Positions 27,497-36,681 of a stretch of DNA of 64,000 nt are shown piece after piece (position 1 is the first letter of the stretch; each line of letters opens with the position of its first letter). Position numbers and translations under genes: made by a program. Below the pieces are notes generated by a model, which worked only from the letters and a program-made list of their open reading frames with translations, searched no databases and had not been told where the DNA came from. The DNA comes from an uncultured Selenomonadaceae bacterium (lineage in GTDB: Bacteria > Bacillota > Negativicutes > Selenomonadales > Selenomonadaceae), in assembly GCA_905234235.1 (NCBI GenBank), contig CAJOHN010000003.1:119708-183707 (forward strand), read 5' to 3'.

Positions 27497-28837
27497 TTAC
27501 TGCGCGGAGTTGATTTGAGCCTTTTTAAATTCGGCGTCAATCTCCTGCAGAATTTCCTTTGATAATTTGCCAAACGGCGTCGACAGCGCATGATATTTCA
27601 AGAGCACGTCGCGGGCGATGCGCATATACGCCAGAGTCGTTGTGAATTCTTTTTTGACAGAATCATTGCGCTTGACGGCGGGCAAGGCTAATGCTTCCTC
27701 GTAAGTTTTTATCGCCTTAGAGTAAAGTGCCTGCTCCTTGTAAATGTTACCCAAATCAATCGCCACAAACGGCGCGTACTCGTCGTTGCGGTAGCGTTCC
27801 AACGCCTTTTTATAAATTTCAATCGCCTGCCAGATATGCCCTTTATCGCGCTCGTTGTAAGCCTTGTCCAAAAGGTCGTCGAGAGTTTCTGCTGATTCGA
27901 GTTCAACTTCCGGCGGCGGAGTTTTTTCTTCCTTAGTAATTTTTTCCAGCTTATCGAGGTTCAAAGTCGACAGTGGGCGGAATACTTCTTGCAACGGGAA
28001 ATTTTCTGATTGCTTGGGAGTTTCTTTTGTCTCGATTGGTTTATCAGCCTCTTTTGGTTTGACTTCGGCTAACGGCTTGAAGACTTCTTCGAGCGGGAAA
28101 TTTTCTTCGGGCGCGGATTTTTTTTCGAGCTTGATTGGTTTATCAGCCTCTTTTGGTTTAATGTCGGACAATGGCTTAAAAACTTCTTCGAGTGGAAAAT
28201 TTTCCGGTGGCTTGTGATTTTCTAATGGTTCGTCGATTTCTTCAACAGGTTGCGAAGTTTCTTCAACAGGTTGCGAAGTTTCTTCAACAGGTTGCGGAGT
28301 TTCTCCAACGGGTTGCGAAGTTTCTTCGACAGGTTGCGGAGTTTCTTCGACAGGTTGCGGAATTTCTTCGACGGGTTGTGGAGATTCTTCAACGGGTTGC
28401 GAGGTTTCTTCAGGCGAAAAATTTCTTTCCTCTAACGAAGTATCTTCTACGTTCCATTCGATATTATCAACCGGCGCGGAGATTTTTTCGTTAGCGAGTT
28501 TCTGCGCGGCACTTTTTCTTTTTTCTTCTTCGTAAGCCGCTTTAACTTCCTCGTCAAAACTTTTTTCGGCGGCGAGTTGTTGCTTTATCAAAAATTTATT
28601 AGCCATCGTGAGCAACGACGACGCCATTACAATCATCAACGCCAATCTGAAAAGATATTCACGACCGATTGCGGGCGTTACGAATCCCGTTGCGCCGACG
28701 ACCATAAACGACAACACCATAACCGCGATAAGCGTTGGATAAAATATTCGCAGACCTAATCGATTTGCCAGCGCGTGCACCAAGATTACGCTGACTATCA
28801 TGACGCTCGGCACTATCAAAAAAAATGCCAAACTCAT
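27497..28837 (-). CDS. Membrane-anchored TPR protein with Pro/Glu repeat linker
   Basis: N-terminal TM segments; QPVEE(T/I)(P/S) repeats; C-terminal TPRs (AYNERDKGHIWQAIEIYKKALERY...). Confidence 0.65.
   Translation of the reverse strand: MSLAFFLIVPSVMIVSVILVHALANRLGLRIFYPTLIAVMVLSFMVVGATGFVTPAIGREYLFRLALMIVMASSLLTMANKFLIKQQLAAEKSFDEEVKAAYEEEKRKSAAQKLANEKISAPVDNIEWNVEDTSLEERNFSPEETSQPVEESPQPVEEIPQPVEETPQPVEETSQPVGETPQPVEETSQPVEETSQPVEEIDEPLENHKPPENFPLEEVFKPLSDIKPKEADKPIKLEKKSAPEENFPLEEVFKPLAEVKPKEADKPIETKETPKQSENFPLQEVFRPLSTLNLDKLEKITKEEKTPPPEVELESAETLDDLLDKAYNERDKGHIWQAIEIYKKALERYRNDEYAPFVAIDLGNIYKEQALYSKAIKTYEEALALPAVKRNDSVKKEFTTTLAYMRIARDVLLKYHALSTPFGKLSKEILQEIDAEFKKAQINSAQ
28234..28410 (-). 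repeat. 21-bp tandem repeat (about 8 copies), encoded heptad (S/P)QPVEE(T/I/S)
   Basis: cttcaacaggttgcgaagttt-like units in tandem. Confidence 0.85.
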
Positions 28838-28943
28838 CCCTCCACGAAAAGTTACTGGCTTCGGTTTTCGACGCGCTGTTTAAAATTCCTTTCAAAAATC
28901 CCTCCCGAATGATATAATCCTCAAAAAAACTTGGAGGACTCTT

Positions 28944-29720
28944 GTGCATCAATTCTTATTTTACGTCGGCGACTTCCCGATTCGTTCTTACGGAGTGATT
29001 CTGTCGTTGTCAATTTTTTTGGCGACGGGCGTCGGCTACTTTATGGCTAAAGTTGACGGGCGCGGCTACGAAAAATTTATAATCGACATCGGATTAATCG
29101 GCGGATTTTTCGGTTTGCTCGGTGCGCGGCTTTGGGATGTATTTTTTTTCGACTGGGGTTACTATCAAAATCATCTCGACGAAATTTTGAACGTGTGGCA
29201 AGGCGGCATGGCTGTTCAAGGCGGAATTATTTTGGGCGTGACGGCGGGCGGGCTTTACGCTAAAACTAAGGGGCTCGACGTGATTCATCTTGCCGACTTG
29301 ATGGCTCCGGCGATTGTACTTGGTCAAGCTCTGGGGCGTTGCGCAAATCTTTTGAACGGCGACGCATTCGGGGCTCCGACGGGCGGCAACTTTGGAATAA
29401 TCTATCCCGACACAACGCTTGCTTATCGGACGTATGGAGCGCAACCGCTTTTCCCCGCCGAAGTTTGGGAGTGTCAGCTTGACGTTGTGATTTTTGCGTT
29501 GCTGTTAATTTTCCGTTGCACCAATTACGTTAAGGGGCAATGCTTCGCGCTGTACGTCATGCTTTATGCGGCGGCGAGATTTGCGTTGGAATTTTTACGC
29601 GGCGATTATACGGAATTATTTTTTGGTTTATTGAAGTCCGCGCAGGTTACGAGTGTCGTTGCGTTTACGATTGCCGCCGGGATTTTTATTTGGTTATGGA
29701 GGAGGAATAAAAATGACTGA
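28944..29720 (+). CDS. lgt: Prolipoprotein diacylglyceryl transferase
   Basis: FPIRSYGVILSLSIFLATGVGYFM, GRCANLLNGDAFG. Confidence 0.93.
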   Translation: MHQFLFYVGDFPIRSYGVILSLSIFLATGVGYFMAKVDGRGYEKFIIDIGLIGGFFGLLGARLWDVFFFDWGYYQNHLDEILNVWQGGMAVQGGIILGVTAGGLYAKTKGLDVIHLADLMAPAIVLGQALGRCANLLNGDAFGAPTGGNFGIIYPDTTLAYRTYGAQPLFPAEVWECQLDVVIFALLLIFRCTNYVKGQCFALYVMLYAAARFALEFLRGDYTELFFGLLKSAQVTSVVAFTIAAGIFIWLWRRNKND

Positions 29721-29985
29721 ACAGGAAGAGGTTATGAAATTAGTTGCGAGCCACAACAATCCGCCGAATAAATTGCGTTCGATACAGGAGATAAATGCGC
29801 GCTACTTTCAGTTGCTGGAGCATTACAAGCAGATTTGTTTTATGTCGGGCGACGTTCGAGAGCAAAAAGTTGCGACGCACGCTGCAATTAAGGCACTCGG
29901 CTGGGTTTTGGGCAAGCACGATAAAGATGTTATCAAAGACATCAACGAGCATTCCAATCGCCCGAATTTCCCGTTGCAACTCTGA
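29713..29985 (+). CDS. Hypothetical protein (90 aa)
   Basis: GGAGGAATAAAA-ATG; MTEQEEVMKLVASHNNPPNKLRSIQEI...; overlaps lgt end. Confidence 0.65.
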   Translation: MTEQEEVMKLVASHNNPPNKLRSIQEINARYFQLLEHYKQICFMSGDVREQKVATHAAIKALGWVLGKHDKDVIKDINEHSNRPNFPLQL

Positions 29986-30521
29986 TGAACGAGCTAAAAG
30001 AATTACAAAAAATGTTGGACGCGGAAACTTCAGAGTTCCGAAAGTTCTCGCGGAAATTTTATTTCATAGCGGTTGCGGTATTCGTATCGCTTGCGATAGC
30101 AGTCGTGCTCTATCCTAAAGACGAAACGCCGCCGAGTTGGCACAAAGAAATTATCCCGTCGGACGCACTCAGCTACATAAAAGATAATAAACTTGTCGCG
30201 CTCGCTGACGGCGATTATCCGCTTGCCATGCCGCCCGAAGGAACTTTTGTCGGGAAGGTCGCGCCCATGCTTTTGGTTGAAGTCGACGGCGTTTATTATC
30301 CGCTCAACATTGCTGACGATTCGATTATCCCGCGTCACGGTAAAACTTTGCCACTGAAAATTTTATTTGGATTTACATCCGCGCACGCCGAGAACACTCT
30401 CCGTTACCAAGAAAAAACCGGCAACGATCCTGTCGCCGATTATCGGAAGAAAGCTTTTTATTATTTGCGTGTTGAAAACGGTTTTGGTCGCGTTCAACGT
30501 GATTTTGTCATTAAAAATTAG
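29985..30521 (+). CDS. Hypothetical single-TM protein
   Basis: Coding continuity with preceding gene (TGATGA-type overlap); one TM segment. Confidence 0.6.
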   Translation: MNELKELQKMLDAETSEFRKFSRKFYFIAVAVFVSLAIAVVLYPKDETPPSWHKEIIPSDALSYIKDNKLVALADGDYPLAMPPEGTFVGKVAPMLLVEVDGVYYPLNIADDSIIPRHGKTLPLKILFGFTSAHAENTLRYQEKTGNDPVADYRKKAFYYLRVENGFGRVQRDFVIKN

Positions 30522-30853
30522 TCGACGGGGCGCGGAGCTTCAGCGGGGCGTGGCTCCTCAGCGGGACGAGGTTTTTCAGCGGGTTTAGGTTTCTCGGCAG
30601 GCTTAGGCTTTTCGGCGGGCTTAGGTTTTTCCATTTCCTTAGGCGGATTATTATTCTGCGGCTCGTCGGGATCTGGCATGACTGCATCGCGAAACTTATC
30701 CCAGAAATCCAAATAACGCAATTCAACGCTGTCTGTACAGAACGGACAGATTTTTTCTTGAGAATGTGCGGCTTCGACGGTTGCGAGGTCAACGAAAAAT
30801 ATTGCGCTGACTGTTACCGTCGCCAACACTAAAATTTTCGCTAACCTTCTCAT
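30518..30853 (-). CDS. Secreted Pro/Ala/Lys-repeat protein
   Basis: Signal peptide and (KPAEKP)n tail. Confidence 0.55.
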   Translation of the reverse strand: MRRLAKILVLATVTVSAIFFVDLATVEAAHSQEKICPFCTDSVELRYLDFWDKFRDAVMPDPDEPQNNNPPKEMEKPKPAEKPKPAEKPKPAEKPRPAEEPRPAEAPRPVD

Positions 30854-30876
30854 ACGAGTTCATTCCTTGTTAAAAT

Positions 30877-31080
30877 TTATCTGCGCGGAGCTTGAGGCAC
30901 GAAACGTTTTGCCTTGCCGCCGCGATTGTCGTAAGTTGTACGTGGCGTATGTGGTTGAAAATGTGGTGTCGGTCTGGCGGGTACACGTGGCGGATATATT
31001 TTCATACCTGCCGCTTGAGCTGAACCGGTCAGCAAAATCAGAATAGCGAACGTTGCTAAGATTTTGGCGGCGAATTTCAT
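30877..31080 (-). CDS. Small secreted Pro-rich protein
   Basis: MKFAAKILATFAILILLTGSAQAAGMKIYPPRVPARPTPHFQPHTP...; signal peptide. Confidence 0.5.
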   Translation of the reverse strand: MKFAAKILATFAILILLTGSAQAAGMKIYPPRVPARPTPHFQPHTPRTTYDNRGGKAKRFVPQAPRR

Positions 31081-31207
31081 TCCAATCATGTCCTCCAAAC
31101 GTGGAAAAACGGAAAGCAAGCGCAGGCTGACTTTCCGAATTCCGTTGTTAATTGCGCGTCGCTTGTCAGCCGGAAGTTCAACGCGGCGCATTATGTCGGA
31201 GCCCGAT

Positions 31208-31306
31208 TCAAGCAATTTCCTTTACCAGAAAAATCGCCAGCAAGACGCCGACCAGCTCGTGAGGAACATCCAGCGCGACTCCGATTAGTGCCAATATCAG
31301 CGGCAT
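31208..31306 (-). CDS. Small hydrophobic peptide (32 aa), below ORF-track cutoff
   Basis: GGAGGGATTGAC-ATG; MPLILALIGVALDVPHELVGVLLAIFLVKEIA. Confidence 0.5.
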   Translation of the reverse strand: MPLILALIGVALDVPHELVGVLLAIFLVKEIA

Positions 31307-31397
31307 GTCAATCCCTCCTCCGAACTTTTACGTTGCATTAATTCTACATATTTTCTTGGGGTTTGTCATTAAGGAAGGATTAAAAAACGGCATAAAT

Positions 31398-32060
31398 TTA
31401 TAACGCGGCGATTTTTTTTTGCAAAGTTTTTAGTTCGTTCTGCGCGGCTGAAAATTTTTCTGTATTGCGGGCGGCGGGACTTTTATTCATTTCGGCGAGG
31501 ACGTACTGAATTTTTTCGAGGCGTTGCGTTAAAAATTTTTTCAACAGCGGCGACGATTCACGCTTAAAAATTTTGGGAGCGCAATTTTTTTCTGCGCAGA
31601 TAATTTCGTAGATAATGCCCGCAGATTCGGCGAGGTCTTCGTCGGCAATCGTCCAATTATTTTCCGCGAGCCATGCGCGAACTTTTGTAACAGCGTTCAT
31701 CGGCTGGAGAATCAGTTGCCGCGCAGATTGAACGACATCGGGCGCGTCGTCGAGAATTTTTATTATCAACGCGCCGCCCATTCCCGCAATGCAAATCGTA
31801 TCGACTTCGCCCGCCGTCAAAATTTTTAATCCGTCGCCGAGCCGCGCCTCAATGTCAAAGCCCGAAATATTTTTAACCAGAGCCTCGAACGGATGAATAT
31901 TTTTTTCCGTCGCGATAACTTTGCTCGCCCGCCCGCTCCGAATTAATTCAATCGATAAATAACCGTGATCCGCGCCGATGTCAGCAACTCGACTGCCCGT
32001 GATCACGAAATTTAAAACCGTTTGCATACGAGAATCCATAAATTTTTCCTCCGGCGGCAA
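31398..32060 (-). CDS. trmK: tRNA (adenine-N1)-methyltransferase, TrmK family
   Basis: SRVADIGADHGYLSIELIRSGRASKVIATE, ICIAGMGGALIIKIL, LILQPMNAVTKVRAWL. Confidence 0.88.
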   Translation of the reverse strand: MPPEEKFMDSRMQTVLNFVITGSRVADIGADHGYLSIELIRSGRASKVIATEKNIHPFEALVKNISGFDIEARLGDGLKILTAGEVDTICIAGMGGALIIKILDDAPDVVQSARQLILQPMNAVTKVRAWLAENNWTIADEDLAESAGIIYEIICAEKNCAPKIFKRESSPLLKKFLTQRLEKIQYVLAEMNKSPAARNTEKFSAAQNELKTLQKKIAAL

Positions 32061-32154
32061 GAATATCTTAATCGCGGCGGCTTGTCAATTCAAAAGGAAA
32101 TTATTACACAGCAACGAATTAACTACGCAGATTTAAATTAAGGAGCTGAGACGA

Positions 32155-33150
32155 GTGGTTGAGCTTCAATATCTGATTTTTACGGTGATAATTCTGGCGT
32201 TGATTTTCGATTTTATAAACGGCTTCCACGACACCGCCAACGCCATAGCGACTTCTGTGAACACCCGCGCCCTTTATCCGAGTCATGCGATAATGATGGC
32301 GGCGGGTTTAAATTTTGTTGGCGCGATGGTTTCGACGGGCGTTGCTAAAACTATCGGCGGCGACATTGTCAGTTCGGCGAGTATCGTTAATGAGAAAATC
32401 CTAATCGCCGCGCTTATCGGAGCAATCACTTGGAATTTGCTGACGTGGTACTTCGGTATTCCGTCGAGTTCGTCGCACGCGTTAATCGGCGGGCTTATCG
32501 GCGCAGTTTTAATTTCTGTTGGTTTCGGCGGCTTGAATTGGTACGGCATCGGGAAAATTTTTCTCGCGCTGATATTGTCGCCGGCAATCGCATTCGTCAC
32601 GGGGATTATCATCATGAACATAATCTTTAGGGCGTTTGAAAATTTTTCTCCGCACGTACTCAATGATAAGTTCCGCAAAATGCAAATCCTCTCGGCGGCG
32701 GCAATAGCTTTCTCGAACGGCTCGAATGACGCGCAAAAATCTATGGGCATAATCACGTTGGCATTGTTCAGCGGCGGCTTTATCGCGGAGTTTGAAGTCC
32801 CGACTTACGTAAAAATTCTCTGCGCTACCGCAATGGCAATCGGGACAGCTTCGGGCGGTTGGCGAATAATAAAAACCGTCGGCGGGAAAATTTTCAAGCT
32901 GGAACCTCCGAGCGGTTTTGCGGCAGATTTGAATTCGTCAATGGTTGTGTTCGGCGCGACACTTTTACACTTGCCGGTTTCGACGACGCACGTTGTATCG
33001 GGTTCGATAATGGGCGTAGGCACGGCTAAACGAATAAGCGCAGTTCGTTGGGGCACGGCGCGGCAAATGGTTAAAGCTTGGGGGATGACGATACCAATCA
33101 CGGCGGCAATCGGCGCGTCGGCATTCCTCTTGGTCGAGAGCGTCTTTTGA
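32155..33150 (+). CDS. pit: PiT-family inorganic phosphate transporter
   Basis: FDFINGFHDTANAIATSVNTRAL, GIPSSSSHALIGGLIGA, FSNGSNDAQKSMGII, LPVSTTHVVSGSIMGVG. Confidence 0.93.
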   Translation: MVELQYLIFTVIILALIFDFINGFHDTANAIATSVNTRALYPSHAIMMAAGLNFVGAMVSTGVAKTIGGDIVSSASIVNEKILIAALIGAITWNLLTWYFGIPSSSSHALIGGLIGAVLISVGFGGLNWYGIGKIFLALILSPAIAFVTGIIIMNIIFRAFENFSPHVLNDKFRKMQILSAAAIAFSNGSNDAQKSMGIITLALFSGGFIAEFEVPTYVKILCATAMAIGTASGGWRIIKTVGGKIFKLEPPSGFAADLNSSMVVFGATLLHLPVSTTHVVSGSIMGVGTAKRISAVRWGTARQMVKAWGMTIPITAAIGASAFLLVESVF

Positions 33151-33187
33151 TTTTTATTAATAATTTTAAAGGAACAGGTACGGAAAG

Positions 33188-35005
33188 TTGAATCGACAAT
33201 TTTACGACAATGAGCGCGAGATTGACCTCGCCGAACAAAAAACTTTACATCAACGCGAGAAAAAAGTAATCGCCGCCCGTTCGATAACATTCATTGCGGC
33301 GGTCGGGAGCTTTGCAATCGGTTGGGATATGGAAATTCATTATCCTTATATCGTATCGCTTTTGTTGGCGATGATTTTTATCCGGCTGATGAATTATCAT
33401 GACGACCTTAAGCGGCGCAGGAGATTTTTAAAGAGCCGGATGACGGTTGTTAATTCGTACATAGCGCGGGCGCGGGGCACGTGGCGCAATCGTTCCAACG
33501 ACGGCAGTGTTTATCTTAAAAATAATCGCCCGCAAGACGTTGACTTACATATTTTCGGCGAGGGTTCAATCTTCCAATACATCTGCGCGGCGCGGACGAA
33601 ACGTGGCAGAGATTTACTTGCCGCCGCATTTAGTCCAGAGCCTCCCGACTTCAATGAAGTTCGCAATCGTCAACGCGGTGTCGCCGAACTTTTGCAACGC
33701 CCAAGACTTTCGCTTGACCTTGAAGCTTATGCGCGGCTCATGCCGAATAATCACGATACCAGCGAGTTAATTGTCAGCGTCGAAGAGGAATTGCCGCCGC
33801 TCGGAAAAATTTATTGCTTGCGTTTCGTCATGCCGATAATTTTAATCGCGTCGTGCGTCTTGGCTTGGCACGGGCTTATCAACGAATTCGCGCCGCTGTT
33901 TGTTATGGCGTTCTCGCTGATAATCGCCGTCGCCGCAATTCCGGCTATCAACGAATTACTCGCGCCGCTAAAAATAATTTCCAAAGAGCTCCGCCTTTAC
34001 CGTGCGATATTTGAACGGCTCGAATCAACCAATTTCAGCTCGACAAGATTAAACGCCATCCGAGATATTTTAACCGATGAAGTTTCCGCCGCGCAGAAGT
34101 TAAGAGAGTTATCGCTGTTGGTGGACGCGAAGAATGCCCGTTACAATCCACTGTTTTTTATCTTGGGCAACGGGATTTTTTTAGCGGATTTTTTCTTAGT
34201 GGCGGCGTTTATGAAGTGGCGAATCGACGCGGCGAATCATTTACGGACATGGTTGGACGCCTTCGCTGAGGTTGAAGTTTTAATCTCGCTGGCGTCAATC
34301 GGGCAGACGCGAACGACTTATTGCTTCCCGAACTTTTACGCGGGCGAAGAGCCGCATTTAATGGTTGAAGGCTTAACGAGTTTGCTTGTCGCCGACGCTA
34401 AAGGTGTTCCCAATGACGTTGAACTTTACGCGGGCACGACGATAATAACGGGCGCGAACATGTCCGGTAAGACGACGTGGATTAGGACGCTCGCCGCCGC
34501 CGTGATTGTTGCTTATTCGGGGGCTCCGGTTTGTGCGAAAAATTTTGCAGTAAGTCGCCTCGCCGTGCTGACTTCGATTAGAGTTAATGACGACATCAGT
34601 CAAGGCGTTTCGACTTTTTACGCGGAACTTTTGCGCATTAAATCTATGATTGAATATACCGAAAAGAAATTGCCGATGCTCGCTTGCATTGACGAAATTT
34701 TTAAAGGTACGAACGTCAACGACAGAGTTATCGGCGCGAAGGAGGCGATTCGTCGGCTCACCAACGACAAAAGTATTACGCTTGTCACGACGCACGACTT
34801 CCAACTTTGCGACATGGTCGACGAGAATAGAAACATTTCCAACGCGCACTTTGAGGAGTATTATGAGAACGACGAGATTAAATTTGATTTCAAGTTGCGC
34901 AAGGGACGGACTCACACGACGAACGCGAAATATCTTTTACGGATGGCGGGGATTTTGCCGCCCGAAGAAAATACAATTTCTGTTGCGGGAGGCGTTAAAA
35001 AGTAG
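33188..35005 (+). CDS. MutS-family ATPase with N-terminal TM helices
   Basis: TIITGANMSGKTTWIRTLAAAVIVAYSGAPVCA (Walker A), MLACIDEIFKGTNVNDR (Walker B); hydrophobic segments before the core. Confidence 0.88.
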   Translation: MNRQFYDNEREIDLAEQKTLHQREKKVIAARSITFIAAVGSFAIGWDMEIHYPYIVSLLLAMIFIRLMNYHDDLKRRRRFLKSRMTVVNSYIARARGTWRNRSNDGSVYLKNNRPQDVDLHIFGEGSIFQYICAARTKRGRDLLAAAFSPEPPDFNEVRNRQRGVAELLQRPRLSLDLEAYARLMPNNHDTSELIVSVEEELPPLGKIYCLRFVMPIILIASCVLAWHGLINEFAPLFVMAFSLIIAVAAIPAINELLAPLKIISKELRLYRAIFERLESTNFSSTRLNAIRDILTDEVSAAQKLRELSLLVDAKNARYNPLFFILGNGIFLADFFLVAAFMKWRIDAANHLRTWLDAFAEVEVLISLASIGQTRTTYCFPNFYAGEEPHLMVEGLTSLLVADAKGVPNDVELYAGTTIITGANMSGKTTWIRTLAAAVIVAYSGAPVCAKNFAVSRLAVLTSIRVNDDISQGVSTFYAELLRIKSMIEYTEKKLPMLACIDEIFKGTNVNDRVIGAKEAIRRLTNDKSITLVTTHDFQLCDMVDENRNISNAHFEEYYENDEIKFDFKLRKGRTHTTNAKYLLRMAGILPPEENTISVAGGVKK

Positions 35006-35035
35006 TATACTGCGCGAACCAAAGGAGGAAGTAAT

Positions 35036-35851
35036 ATGCAGAAATTTGAGAAGTGGCAAGGTTGCGGGAATGACTTTATAATAATCGACCGCGCAGACAA
35101 CGAGATTGAAAGTCCGGAAAAGATTCGCCAGTTGTGCGACAGACATTTTGGAATTGGTGCGGACGGCGTGATTTACGTTCAAAGTTCGACGAAAGCCGCC
35201 ACTCGCATGAGAATTTTCAACGCGGACGGATCTGAGCCCGAAATGTGCGGCAACGGCATTCGTTGTTTTGCGCGTTATCTTTTGAGCGGCGATAAATTTT
35301 TCGGCAACGATGATTTGACTGTCGAAACGGGCGCGGGCGTGCTTACCGTCAGCATGAAACAGAATTTAGTTACCGTCGACATGGGCGAGCCGATTTTTAA
35401 CGCCGATTTAATTCCTGTCGCGGGCTTTGGGAGTAAAAAACTCGTCGCGGAGCCGATTGAAGTTGACGGCGTGACTTACAAAATGACTTGCGTCAGCATG
35501 GGCAACCCGCATTGCGTCGTTTTCGTCGACGATATTAATAAGATCGATTTGGAACACATTGGAAGCAAATTTGAGACGCATAAAATTTTCCCGCGCAAGA
35601 CTAATACCGAATTTGCACAGGTTATCGGCGAAAATAAGTTGCGTATGAGAGTTTGGGAGCGCGGAAGCGGAATAACGTTGGCTTGCGGCACTGGGACTTG
35701 TGCTACGGCAGTTGCGGCGAATCTCAACGGCTTGGCTGGGAGAAAATCGACCGTTATCCTCGACGGCGGCGAACTTCAAATCGATTGGCGCGATAATAAT
35801 CATATTTTCATGACAGGACCCGCTGAAAAAGTTTTCGAGGGCGAATTTTAA
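35036..35851 (+). CDS. dapF: Diaminopimelate epimerase
   Basis: EKWQGCGNDFIIID, MCGNGIRCFARYL, LACGTGTCATAVAANL. Confidence 0.96.
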   Translation: MQKFEKWQGCGNDFIIIDRADNEIESPEKIRQLCDRHFGIGADGVIYVQSSTKAATRMRIFNADGSEPEMCGNGIRCFARYLLSGDKFFGNDDLTVETGAGVLTVSMKQNLVTVDMGEPIFNADLIPVAGFGSKKLVAEPIEVDGVTYKMTCVSMGNPHCVVFVDDINKIDLEHIGSKFETHKIFPRKTNTEFAQVIGENKLRMRVWERGSGITLACGTGTCATAVAANLNGLAGRKSTVILDGGELQIDWRDNNHIFMTGPAEKVFEGEF

Positions 35852-36456
35852 TGCGTAAAGGTCTATTGATAGTGATTTCGGGCGCGAGCGGCACGGGTAA
35901 GGGCACCGTTTGTAAAAAATTGTTGGCTGAATTGCCCGAAGTTGTTTATTCAATTTCTGCGACGACCAGAAAACCTCGTCCGGGCGAAGTTAACGGCAAG
36001 GAATATTATTTTTTGAGCGTCGACGAGTTCAAAACTTGGATTGCTGAAGAAAAATTCCTCGAATACGCCGAAGTCTACGGAAATTTTTACGGAACGCCGT
36101 TAAATAAGATTGAAGAGCGGCTGAATCGCGGCGATGATATGCTTTTGGAGATTGATGTTCAAGGCGCGTTAAAAGTCAAGAAAAAATGTCCCGACGGAAT
36201 TTATATTTTCCTGTTGCCGCCGAGTTTGGAAGAGCTTAAAAACCGAATCGAAGGGCGCGGCACCGAGAATCCCGAAAGTTTATCGCGCAGATTGAAAAAC
36301 GCCGTCGCTGAAATAAAAATCGGGCTTGAATACGATTATGTCGTCGTAAATGACACGATTGACAACGCCGCCGCGCAGATTAAGGCGATTTTGACGGCTG
36401 AACGTTTAAAAGTTGCTCGGAACGCGGATAAATTCGATTTTAAGGGAGGATTTTAA
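35851..36456 (+). CDS. gmk: Guanylate kinase
   Basis: GLLIVISGASGTGKGTVCKKLL, SISATTRKPRPGEVNGKEYYF. Confidence 0.97.
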   Translation: MRKGLLIVISGASGTGKGTVCKKLLAELPEVVYSISATTRKPRPGEVNGKEYYFLSVDEFKTWIAEEKFLEYAEVYGNFYGTPLNKIEERLNRGDDMLLEIDVQGALKVKKKCPDGIYIFLLPPSLEELKNRIEGRGTENPESLSRRLKNAVAEIKIGLEYDYVVVNDTIDNAAAQIKAILTAERLKVARNADKFDFKGGF

Positions 36457-36678
36457 ATGAAACTCAAGGAAGATGTGCTAAGCATGGTAAATCCTTCTAC
36501 GGATTCTATGTTAAAACAGACTCACAGCCGCTATGCACTGGTTGTTTTGGCGAGTAAACGTGCTCGTGAACTCTTAAGCGGTGCTCCTTGTCGCGTCGAA
36601 AATCGCGCCAATAAATACGTCACAAACGCGATGGAAGAAATTAACGAAGGGAAAATTACTTACACGATAAGGGATTAA
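36457..36678 (+). CDS. rpoZ: RNA polymerase omega subunit
   Basis: SRYALVVLASKRARELLSG...; position after gmk. Confidence 0.92.
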   Translation: MKLKEDVLSMVNPSTDSMLKQTHSRYALVVLASKRARELLSGAPCRVENRANKYVTNAMEEINEGKITYTIRD

Positions 36679-36681
36679 ACC

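Noticed and set aside
28234-28410. 21-bp tandem repeats as a CRISPR array
   Set aside because: Units are contiguous without spacers and lie in frame inside a coding region encoding QPVEET.
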